DNA from: QHWK01 sp035315685
Lineage (GTDB): Bacteria > Acidobacteriota > Vicinamibacteria > Vicinamibacterales > CAVVIG01
Length of the DNA: 7,464 nucleotides
NCBI GenBank assembly: GCA_035315685.1
Contig: DATFXR010000184.1
Span: 1-7,464 of the forward strand
Reading direction: 5' to 3'
In this document: positions 1 through 5,600 of the stretch, piece by piece
Position numbering within the stretch: the stretch's first letter is position 1
How the letters are laid out: the number at the start of each line of letters is the position of its first letter
The notes under the pieces: generated by a model
What the model was told of the DNA's origin: nothing
What the model saw: only the letters and a program-made list of their open reading frames with translations
Database searches by the model: none
Made by a program: the position numbers and the translations under genes

Positions 1-92
1 AGATCGTTGCGCAGCACGTAGAGCAGCGGCGTCGACGGCTCGACATCGACGGTGTGCGAGCGACCGTTGACCTTCAATGTAATGGCGCTCAT
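1..92 (-). CDS. (2Fe-2S)-binding small subunit of a molybdenum hydroxylase, N-terminal fragment
   Basis: Only the first 30 codons are inside the window; the gene runs off the left edge. The peptide begins MSAITLKVNGRSHTVDVEPS and continues TPLLYVLRNDL. This is the characteristic start of the plant-ferredoxin-like domain of small subunits in the xanthine dehydrogenase family (isoquinoline 1-oxidoreductase alpha / nicotinate hydroxylase / CoxS type). The 'LLYVLRNDLGL' form is the one usual in IorA-like proteins. In the family this subunit carries two [2Fe-2S] clusters and passes electrons from the Mo-cofactor large subunit; the cluster cysteines lie beyond the edge. The ATG is at 92-90, with no evident Shine-Dalgarno. 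TAAGAT (105-100, minus strand) lies 7 nt upstream of the ATG and could be a -10 box giving a very short or absent leader. The gene is divergent from the crotonase gene at 184. The exact substrate class cannot be told from this fragment. Confidence 0.82.
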   Translation of the reverse strand, partial: MSAITLKVNGRSHTVDVEPSTPLLYVLRND

Positions 93-183
93 AGGCCGCA
101 TCTTAACGCCGACGAATCGCCTTCGACCGCCAAATCGCCGCGCTGCGGCGAACGCGGTAACATCGCGCACGCGAGGGCCCTGT

Positions 184-1107
184 ATGCACCAATCACCCCG
201 GAAGGTAGGACGACGCGCGCTCTTGAAGAGCGCAGCGCTGACAGCTGTTGCGGCGACAGCCCGCGCCGAGGGTCAGACTCCTCCGGCAGAGGTTGTGACG
301 ACACTCGCGGACGTACCGCTCAGTTCTTCGGCGACGATCACGGTCGAGCGCCGCGGCGACATCGCGCTGGTCGGCCTCAACCGCCCCTTCATTCAGAATC
401 GGCTCGATCCGCCGACGCGGGCGCGACTCGCCGAGGCGTTTTATCGGTACGAGCACGATCCGTCGGTGCGCGCGCTGCTCCTGTTCGGCCACGGCGAGCA
501 TTTCTCGCGCGGCATAGACGTCGACGCACAACAGGCGGCGCTCGCCGCGGGACGACGGCCGGCGAGTCCGGAGTCGATCGACCCGCTGGGCAAGTCACAG
601 CCGCATCGGTCGAAACCGGTGATCGTCGTCGTGCATGGCGACACGTGGAATCTGGGACACGAGATCTATCTGGCGGGCGACATCCGGATCGCCGCCGCGA
701 ACACGCGCTTCGGCCAGGACGAGAACACGCACGGGCGCTTTCCCGGCGGCGGTGCGACGGTGCGCTTCGTCCGTGAAGCCGGCTGGGGCAACGCGATGCG
801 CTACATGCTGACCGGCGATCACTGGAGCGCCGACGAGTCGTACCGCATGGGAGTCACGCAGGAAGTCGCGGCGACGCCCGAGGCCGCGCTCGAGGCGGGG
901 ATCGCGATGGCGCGGAAGATCGCCGCGTGCGCGCCGCTGTCGATCAAGGCCACCCTCGCGTCGGCACATCAGGTCGTTGATCCGGTGGAGGCTGACGCGT
1001 TGTCGAAGCTCGATGCGCAGTACGGCGCCCTGTACCGTACGGAGGACTTTCTCGAGGGCCGGCGCGCTGAAGCCGAAGGCCGGCCGCCCAAGTATCAGGG
1101 AAAGTAG
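184..1107 (+). CDS. Crotonase / enoyl-CoA hydratase-isomerase family protein with Tat signal peptide
   Basis: The protein has 307 residues. Residues 1-28 look like a twin-arginine signal: R10-R11 in GRRALLKSA, a hydrophobic stretch, then ARA before E29 as a likely cleavage site. The crotonase domain spans about 48-250. It shows the first oxyanion-hole region HFSRGIDVD (106-114), the second (LGHEIYLAGDIRIAA, 157-171), then RFGQDENTHG and FPGGGATVRFVREAG (186-200). E160 and E180 are spaced like the two catalytic glutamates of rat enoyl-CoA hydratase (E144, E164), so hydratase-type chemistry is possible. The C-terminal helices end in EGRPPKYQG. The frame is open upstream to a GTG at 52, but that start would overlap the divergent gene; the ATG at 184 puts the Tat motif at the N-terminus and is preferred. 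No strong ribosome binding site is visible. The natural substrate is unknown; a CoA ester would be unexpected outside the cytoplasm. Confidence 0.88.
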   Translation: MHQSPRKVGRRALLKSAALTAVAATARAEGQTPPAEVVTTLADVPLSSSATITVERRGDIALVGLNRPFIQNRLDPPTRARLAEAFYRYEHDPSVRALLLFGHGEHFSRGIDVDAQQAALAAGRRPASPESIDPLGKSQPHRSKPVIVVVHGDTWNLGHEIYLAGDIRIAAANTRFGQDENTHGRFPGGGATVRFVREAGWGNAMRYMLTGDHWSADESYRMGVTQEVAATPEAALEAGIAMARKIAACAPLSIKATLASAHQVVDPVEADALSKLDAQYGALYRTEDFLEGRRAEAEGRPPKYQGK

Positions 1108-1174
1108 TGGCGTGGCGCGAGGTGCCCCGGCGGTCCTTACAGAATCTTGTGTGCACGCTCGCCCTTTCGACGTC

Positions 1175-1203
1175 TTGTATTCCTATTCTGCGGTGCGTAG
1201 GAT
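1175..1203 (+). promoter_or_regulatory. Candidate sigma70-type promoter
   Basis: TTGTAT (1175-1180) and TAGGAT (1198-1203) are separated by exactly 17 bp. Each matches its consensus only in part (TTG of the -35 box, 4/6 of the -10 box). Transcription would start near 1210, leaving a leader of about 55 nt before the ATG at 1265. The spacing and position are right, but such weak matches arise by chance. Confidence 0.27.
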
Positions 1204-1254
1204 TCGGGCGCCCTGGCGTTCGTGACCAGTCGTGTCATCGGGCGTCGGGGAGTT

Positions 1255-1260
1255 AGGAGG
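1255..1260 (+). promoter_or_regulatory. Strong Shine-Dalgarno (AGGAGG) deciding the start at 1265
   Basis: AGGAGG lies 4 nt before the ATG at 1265. It is the only near-perfect Shine-Dalgarno directly before a gene start in the window. It argues for the ATG at 1265 over the in-frame upstream GTG at 1232, although the spacer is on the short side. Confidence 0.7.
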
Positions 1261-1264
1261 CGTG

Positions 1265-1606
1265 ATGGCTGACGCGACGTCCCTGTCGTTGGCAAAGTTC
1301 ACTGACGCCGTCCACGCGGCGGTGAAGGCTGCGGTGCAGAAACATCCCAAGTTCAAGATGGACGCACCGAGCGCCGTCGCGGTGTCGTATTTGATCCGAG
1401 GCATTCCGGTTCCGGAACCGTTGGCCGTCAACGCGACGCTCGCGGAGACCCGTGCGTTTGCGGCAGACATCGCCTCACAGCTCGCCAGCAGCCCGGCTGT
1501 GGGAGCAGCGGCCGCCGGACGCCCCGCGGAAGCGGTCGTCTATTCACGCGGCAACCACGTCATCATCGGGATTCCGGCGATCACGGATGTGTTGATCGAA
1601 CGGTAA
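1265..1606 (+). CDS. Uncharacterised 113-residue protein, first gene of a two-gene unit
   Basis: I do not recognise this family. The product is small, with no signal peptide, no membrane span, no cysteine and no metal-binding motif. Residues 5-28 read as an amphipathic alpha helix (SLAKFTDAVHAAVKAAVQKH). A mixed segment follows with SYLIRGIPVPEPL (42-54), then a second helix rich in Ala, Glu and Arg (about 57-75). An Ala/Gly-rich linker (78-90) leads to a short strand-forming tail, AVVYSRGNHVIIGIPA. It could be a small globular or adaptor protein. AGGAGG precedes the ATG, and the stop is followed 12 bp later by the Cys-rich gene, whose own weak AAGG overlaps this gene's stop codon. Co-transcription and coupled translation are therefore likely. 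GC-rich codon use resembles the neighbours, with no sign of recent transfer. Confidence 0.75.
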   Translation: MADATSLSLAKFTDAVHAAVKAAVQKHPKFKMDAPSAVAVSYLIRGIPVPEPLAVNATLAETRAFAADIASQLASSPAVGAAAAGRPAEAVVYSRGNHVIIGIPAITDVLIER

Positions 1607-1618
1607 GGCGCTGCGGCC

Positions 1619-2041
1619 ATGGCCAAGCTCTGTCCAAGTGCACAGCCAGGCATGGACCAGTGCCGCGTGCTCGGCGTCGTCAGGCATGACGCTCCGCGGC
1701 CGTTGCTCGTCTACCTGACGCAACCGATGCCGGCCACCGCGGAAGTCCTCGCGATGGCCGCGCCGCTCAAACCCACAGAGATCTTTCGTCTGGCGGCAAC
1801 CTGCGCGGAGAACCGATGTCCGCATTTCGACGGCGCCGACTGCCGCCTGGCGACGCGAATCGTTGACATGCTGCCGGCTGCCGTTGAGGCAGCGCCTCCG
1901 TGCCCGATCCGAAGAGACTGTCGCTGGTACTCGCAGGAAGGATATGCAGCCTGCCGGCGATGCCCGGAAATCACGACGGTTACCTACGATCTGTCCGACC
2001 AGACACGACAGGTATCCGGTCTCGAGGTCATGACCGATTGA
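1619..2041 (+). CDS. Uncharacterised nine-cysteine protein, second gene of a two-gene unit
   Basis: The product has 140 residues and cysteines at 5, 15, 62, 67, 75, 95, 101, 112 and 115. They fall in two clusters: C62-x4-C67-P-H69-x5-C75, and C95-x5-C101-RWYSQEGYAA-C112-x2-C115-P. The second has the look of a conserved motif, and the spacings suggest iron-sulfur or zinc binding; I infer this and cannot name the family. The middle (about 17-57, VLGVVRHDAPRPLLVYLTQP and KPTEIFRLAA) looks globular, with strands then a helix. No signal peptide or membrane segment is visible, so it is probably cytoplasmic, where reduced cysteines and metal sites are stable. AAGG at 1605-1608 overlaps the preceding stop codon and lies 10 nt before the ATG, consistent with translational coupling. 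The gene converges on the epimerase gene, with 45 bp between and no obvious terminator hairpin. Confidence 0.78.
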   Translation: MAKLCPSAQPGMDQCRVLGVVRHDAPRPLLVYLTQPMPATAEVLAMAAPLKPTEIFRLAATCAENRCPHFDGADCRLATRIVDMLPAAVEAAPPCPIRRDCRWYSQEGYAACRRCPEITTVTYDLSDQTRQVSGLEVMTD

Positions 2042-2086
2042 AAACGAGCGCGTAGGAACCGAACAGCGCCTGCGTTCGATGCCCGC

Positions 2087-3190
2087 TTACTGCCGTGTCG
2101 AAACGGCTGCACTGAACACGGGCGCCAGCTCAGCGGGCGACGTCGCGGTCGGTTCCGGCACGTGTGCATCTCGTCGCAACGCGACGTGGTGCCGCACACC
2201 CCGGTCGTCGAACGCACGCGCCAGACCGTCCCGTGTCGAAATCAGCTGTGTCCAACCGGCCTGGCGGAGCTTGCGGTTATCGAACCGATGGCCGCGCCAC
2301 AACGTCGCCGTCCGATACGGTGTCAAGACTCGCGGAAAGCGCCCCTTCGATGAAACGTGGAGCCGTTCCGCCGCTCCCGACAGCAGCATGGCCGCGAAGA
2401 ACGGGCAGCGAATCGACCGGAGGTGCCCGACTTCTCTCTTGTAACGCCGTACGTACTCATCGACGGTCGGCAGGTCATCGTCGACCACGTTGTAGGCGCC
2501 AGTCGGGAGCGCACCCGTTCCCGCAAGAGCGACAGCCTCGGCGCAGTTCGACACGTGCGACAGCGGCAGCATGTGGCTGGCGCCGAACTGGAGCAGCCAG
2601 CCGCATCCTGAGAGCCCGACGCGCGCGGGAAGGAGAGGCCTGCCGCATCCGTAGAGCGTTGCGGGGCGGAGGATCACCACTTCGAGGGCCGCTCGGGCGA
2701 TGTGCTCATGAACGAGCAACTCCTGGCGGAGCTTCGCGTGGGAGTAGACGTCGCGCCACTCCGGATGTGTCTCGAGGCCGATCCCTTCGTCGACGAGACG
2801 ATCGACGGGCACGTCCGCGAGGCCGTAGACGCTCAGGGAACTGACCAGTACCAGTCGTCTCACGGCCGAAGACGCCACTGCGTCCAGCAGTCGGCTGGTT
2901 GCGACGACGGTGTCGAGGAAGACGCTCGAAGGCGAGCCGCGCATTGCCGCAGCGAGATGGCAGATCGTGTCCGCGCCCGCTACGGCGCGCTCAGCATCCC
3001 TGGCGGATTGAAGATTGCCGACCGTCACCTGCACGCGGTCGGCGTACGGCCCCGACGCGAGCGCCCGAAGCGGAGCCGCGTTGCTGCTGGGTCGCGCCAG
3101 GCAGCGAATCGTCGTGACGCCGCGCGCGAGAAGACGTTCGACGACGACCGTGCCGAGGAAACCCGTGGACCCGGTCACGAGGACAGTCAT
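2087..3190 (-). CDS. NAD(P)-dependent epimerase/dehydratase (extended SDR family)
   Basis: The product has 367 residues. The N-terminus MTVLVTGSTGFLG carries the Rossmann TGxxGFLG dinucleotide motif (6-13). It is followed by the acidic-to-neutral turn of the second strand (LARPS), HLAA (78-81), the active-site serine region LVLVSSLSVYG (114-123) and the catalytic pair Y149-x3-K153 (VYSHAKLRQE). LRPATLYG (174-181) and HVSNCAEAVALA (212-223) are the usual substrate-side and late-core motifs. Length suits the extended SDR group, which acts on nucleotide sugars, sterols or dihydroflavonol-like substrates; the substrate cannot be read from the sequence. The last 40 or so residues look unconserved. 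The ATG overlaps the stop of the upstream oxidoreductase gene (ATGA, 3190-3187), so translation is probably coupled. The product likely works with that enzyme on a sugar-derived compound, which is inference from context. Confidence 0.9.
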   Translation of the reverse strand: MTVLVTGSTGFLGTVVVERLLARGVTTIRCLARPSSNAAPLRALASGPYADRVQVTVGNLQSARDAERAVAGADTICHLAAAMRGSPSSVFLDTVVATSRLLDAVASSAVRRLVLVSSLSVYGLADVPVDRLVDEGIGLETHPEWRDVYSHAKLRQELLVHEHIARAALEVVILRPATLYGCGRPLLPARVGLSGCGWLLQFGASHMLPLSHVSNCAEAVALAGTGALPTGAYNVVDDDLPTVDEYVRRYKREVGHLRSIRCPFFAAMLLSGAAERLHVSSKGRFPRVLTPYRTATLWRGHRFDNRKLRQAGWTQLISTRDGLARAFDDRGVRHHVALRRDAHVPEPTATSPAELAPVFSAAVSTRQ

Positions 3191-4323
3191 GCCACGCGCG
3201 AGTGTTCGGTGCCGAGTTGAGCGAACACGGCATCACTGATTGCCGCAACCTTCAGGATCTCGTGATATGAGACCGGCACCGGCGTGTCGTTTCGAATGCT
3301 TTCGTAGAACGCGTTGATGAGAAAGTTCAGTCCGGACAACGTGTGATAATCGCCGCGCACGCACCGCAGGACGTTTTGTGTGCCTTCGCGGAAGCACTGA
3401 ATACCGTCGCCGAAAATGCAGCTGAGCCGCCCGAGCGGACCGGGCAAGGCGGCTGGAGAGCTCCAGATGATCGTACCGGCTTCGAAATCGAGCCGCGCGG
3501 TTCGCTTCGTGCCGTAGACCGTCAGGAGATGGGCAACCGGCCGGGCGTGCGACGTCAGCGTGACGTACGCCGACCTGTCCTGGTCGAACAGCATCACACG
3601 CAGTTCGTTCAGCAGGTGTGACGCAGGATGAGTGTCGTCCGCTCGCCGGCAGGCTCGGGCCTGGACCGTCGGCCGGTCGCTCATGAATTCCGCGACCTTG
3701 TTGAGGAGATGGTCGATCAGGTTGTGGGCCAGCTTGCCGGGCAGCCGGTGCACCCAGTGGTCATCGTCTGCGAGGACGCAGGATCCGAACGGTCCCGACA
3801 GGGCATAGCCGAGAACACTCTCGATATGGACGGGCTCGCCCAGCGCGCCCTCGGCGATCAGCCTCCGGAGCGTCCGCGCAATTGGATCGAAGTAGAAGCC
3901 ATAGCCAATTGTCAGTTTTCGATTGCGGACGATCGCGGACGCGACCAGCTGCTGGGAGTCGGCGTGACAGAGCGTGAGCGGCTTCTCGACGAAGACATGG
4001 CAGCCTGCGCAGATCGCCCTGGTCGCCAGCGGCAGATGTGACGGCGGGGGCGTGGCAATATGCACGATGTCGGGCCGTTCGGCGTCGAGCATCGCGTCCA
4101 CGTCCGAAAACCACTTCCCGATGCCGTGACGCAGGGCGAGCTGCTCGGCCATCAGCGGCTCGCGATCGCAGACAGCCACAATCGCCGCTCCGGACAACGT
4201 CCGAATCTCGCGGACGTGATTCTCGCCGGCCTTGCCGCACCCTACGAGAACAACCCTGAGCAGAGCACCTGCTTGAGGAGTCAATCGGTTCGGCGATCCT
4301 GCTGCCACGGCTTCGCACGACAT
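3187..4323 (-). CDS. Gfo/Idh/MocA family oxidoreductase
   Basis: The product has 378 residues. The NAD(P)-binding domain starts with VVLVGCGKAGENH (24-36, GxGxxG). It continues with VAVCD (49-53) at the end of strand two, DIVHIATPPPSH (85-96) and the signature EKP (113-115, VFVEKPLT). The C-terminal alpha/beta domain contains DHWVHRLPGKLAHNLIDHLL (188-207), where the catalytic histidine of the family is expected. H200 and H205 are candidates, and the usual H-x2-D spacing is occupied by N201-x2-D204. LTVYGTKRTARLDFEAG is a typical late strand region. Family members oxidise, reduce or isomerise sugars and cyclitols with NAD(P). The start ATG (4323-4321) lacks a clear ribosome binding site and gives a 20-residue leader before the Rossmann fold, so a later start is possible. 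The stop overlaps the start of the epimerase gene by 4 nt. A glycan or sugar-nucleotide role is inferred. Confidence 0.9.
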   Translation of the reverse strand: MSCEAVAAGSPNRLTPQAGALLRVVLVGCGKAGENHVREIRTLSGAAIVAVCDREPLMAEQLALRHGIGKWFSDVDAMLDAERPDIVHIATPPPSHLPLATRAICAGCHVFVEKPLTLCHADSQQLVASAIVRNRKLTIGYGFYFDPIARTLRRLIAEGALGEPVHIESVLGYALSGPFGSCVLADDDHWVHRLPGKLAHNLIDHLLNKVAEFMSDRPTVQARACRRADDTHPASHLLNELRVMLFDQDRSAYVTLTSHARPVAHLLTVYGTKRTARLDFEAGTIIWSSPAALPGPLGRLSCIFGDGIQCFREGTQNVLRCVRGDYHTLSGLNFLINAFYESIRNDTPVPVSYHEILKVAAISDAVFAQLGTEHSRVA

Positions 4324-4567
4324 GTGCCGGCACGTCGTCGGGAGATTTCTCGAATGGTCCGACTTCTCCGGGTCGGTACGGCCGGGGCGATAGAACCTTA
4401 CGACTCATTAGCGGCGGCGAGGATGCTTTGCGAGGGAAAAACTTTGCCACCGACTCGCGCGGCGGGGGATTTGCCAGTGATGCTCGCCCGGTCGAGCTGA
4501 ACCGCGCTCGCGCCGCGATGAGTGAATCGATTCGGAACGGTGAGAGCGAGGACTCATTGATCCGCCC
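4324..4567. other. 244-bp gap with short repeated and palindromic motifs
   Basis: This lies between the 3' end of the regulator gene and the 5' end of the oxidoreductase gene, both on the minus strand. GACTCATT occurs at 4402-4409 and 4551-4558, and ATGAGT, inverted relative to these, at 4518-4523. GAATCGATTC at 4524-4533 is a perfect 10-bp palindrome. The minus-strand frame is open through most of the gap into 4450-3761, but it encodes low-complexity Arg/Ser/Pro sequence and overlaps the oxidoreductase gene, so I do not call a gene. The gap may contain the promoter of the sugar-enzyme pair; I see no convincing -35/-10 pair. Confidence 0.45.
4524..4533. repeat. 10-bp perfect palindrome GAATCGATTC
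   Basis: A perfect palindrome follows ATGAGT (4518-4523). It could be a regulator half-site pair upstream of the oxidoreductase gene, about 200 bp away. A 10-bp palindrome is not rare by chance, so the regulatory reading is speculative. Confidence 0.3.
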
Positions 4568-5428
4568 TCATCCGGTAGAGGGCTGTCGTTCGATTGAGCT
4601 CCTCAGTGCAGTCGCGACTTCTTCGGCGATGTTGTCCTGAACCTTCAGGACGTCGTCCCATGGTCGGTCGTAGCTTTCCGACCACATGACGTAGCCGTTC
4701 TCCGGACGGATCAGCCGCGCCGCAACGCGCAGGCGGTTGCCCGACTTGCGGACGCTCCCATCGAGCAGATACGCGACGTGCAGCGCGCTGGCGATCTCGG
4801 CGATCGGCACCCGCTTGCCCTTGAAATAGAACGAGGACGTCGGCGCGGGAACTCGAAGGCCGGGAATCCTGCTGAGCCTGTCGATCAATTCCTCGGTCAT
4901 GCCGTCGGCGAACTCTTCCTCCTTCATCCCTTCGGTGAGGTCGAGAAACGGCAGCACCGCGATGGCGATCTCGTGCTTCTGAGCAGCTGCAGGCGGGGCG
5001 GATCGATCGCCGTTCGCAGCCTCACCATGCCCGATTTGTCGAGCCACGCTCGATCGCCGTGGCGAACCGGGACGACTGATCCAGTACGCGCCGGCCGTTG
5101 CGGCGACGCCTGCGAGCACCAGCGCGGCGATCGCTGCCCGTGTCGGGAATCGGACGGCGTTCGGCGGCGGCATCAGCGGCGATGCGGGTTCCGGAGCGTT
5201 CTCGGATCGACCGATCCACCATGCGTCCAGCTCCGCCTTGTACGCGTACGGGATCGGACGATGGGCCCGCTTGTGCCGATGGACGGGCAATCCGTCGGTC
5301 TGTTCCCATCGTTGGACGGTGCGGACGTCGCGGCGGAAATAGGCGGCGATGTCCTTCCAGGATTCCAGGCGCTCGCCGAACGCGCGCGACTGCTCCGCTT
5401 CAGACTCGGGCCGACGGTGGTCAGTCAT
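4568..5428 (-). CDS. HTH - membrane span - TolB-like domain protein (transmembrane regulator type)
   Basis: With the ATG at 5428 the product has 286 residues. Residues 20-50 (LESWKDIAAYFRRDVRTVQR, then WEQTDGLPVHRH) form a MerR/excisionase-like helix-turn-helix, followed by YAYKAELDAWW (61-71). A Pro-rich linker leads to one membrane helix at about 98-117 (AAIAALVLAGVAATAGAYWI). The exported part, from IAIAVLPFLDLT (154-165) to about 280, matches the TolB N-terminal/FlgO-like fold, with FADGMTEELIDRLSRIPGLR and LLDGSVRKSGNRLRVAARLI. DNA-binding on the inside and a TolB-like domain outside suggest a membrane-bound regulator like those abundant in Acidobacteriota. Those often continue into TPR or PD40 repeats; this one stops just after the domain. 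The frame is open to 5548, but that extension looks unconserved and the candidate promoter lies inside it, so 5428 is preferred. Targets are unknown. Confidence 0.86.
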   Translation of the reverse strand: MTDHRRPESEAEQSRAFGERLESWKDIAAYFRRDVRTVQRWEQTDGLPVHRHKRAHRPIPYAYKAELDAWWIGRSENAPEPASPLMPPPNAVRFPTRAAIAALVLAGVAATAGAYWISRPGSPRRSSVARQIGHGEAANGDRSAPPAAAQKHEIAIAVLPFLDLTEGMKEEEFADGMTEELIDRLSRIPGLRVPAPTSSFYFKGKRVPIAEIASALHVAYLLDGSVRKSGNRLRVAARLIRPENGYVMWSESYDRPWDDVLKVQDNIAEEVATALRSSIERQPSTG

Positions 5429-5439
5429 CTGGTATCCAG
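5429..5439. repeat. 11-bp inverted repeat CTGG-TAT-CCAG abutting the regulator start codon
   Basis: Perfect 4-bp arms flank a 3-bp centre, directly next to the ATG at 5428. It could be an autoregulatory operator or a small leader structure for the HTH gene. It is short enough to be accidental. Confidence 0.3.
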
Positions 5440-5452
5440 ACGTGTGAGCCGG

Positions 5453-5480
5453 ATCGTACTGAAGACCGCGCGAAACACAA
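5453..5480 (-). promoter_or_regulatory. Candidate promoter of the HTH-TolB-like gene
   Basis: On the minus strand TTGTGT (5480-5475) and TACGAT (5458-5453) are 16 bp apart. This would start transcription near 5446, giving a leader of about 18 nt before the ATG at 5428. The matches to consensus are partial. The position supports the shorter start. Confidence 0.28.
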
Positions 5481-5562
5481 GCGGCAAACCTGCGAATGCA
5501 GTCTCCTGCCGTCTCATGCCGTCGTCGAATGACGGCGCACCTGGACATCTGCCGCTTGTCAC

Positions 5563-5582
5563 CGCTCGCAGATCAGCGAGCG
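5563..5582 (+). other. 7-bp GC-rich stem-loop ahead of the membrane protein gene
   Basis: CGCTCGC (5563-5569) pairs with GCGAGCG (5576-5582) around the 6-nt loop AGATCA, ending 18 nt before the ATG at 5601. It could be a leader hairpin or dyad operator in the divergent region. No T-run follows, so it is not a terminator. Confidence 0.35.
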
Positions 5583-5600
5583 TCTGCCTACCGTTGGCTC

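Larger units (their letters stand above)
1108..1264. other. Intergenic region between crotonase and the two-gene unit
   Basis: This 157-bp stretch shows no credible gene and no clear terminator hairpin for the crotonase gene. Its right half holds the candidate promoter and ribosome binding site of the next gene. Confidence 0.5.

Noticed and set aside
52..183. Upstream GTG start for the crotonase
   Set aside because: It would overlap the divergent iron-sulfur gene and push the Tat motif 44 residues inward, where it could not act as a signal.
54..776. 240-codon plus-strand frame over the crotonase gene
   Set aside because: It is an alternative frame of the crotonase; the product is Arg/Ala-rich without motifs.
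2042..2086. Terminator between the convergent Cys-rich and epimerase genes
   Set aside because: Only a 4-bp GAAC/GTTC pairing is visible, with no T-run; not enough to call.
3761..4450. 229-codon minus-strand frame starting in the 4324-4567 gap
   Set aside because: Most of it overlaps the oxidoreductase gene in another frame, and it encodes Arg-rich low-complexity sequence. I considered it as a lost TPR tail of the regulator, but no repeat pattern is present.
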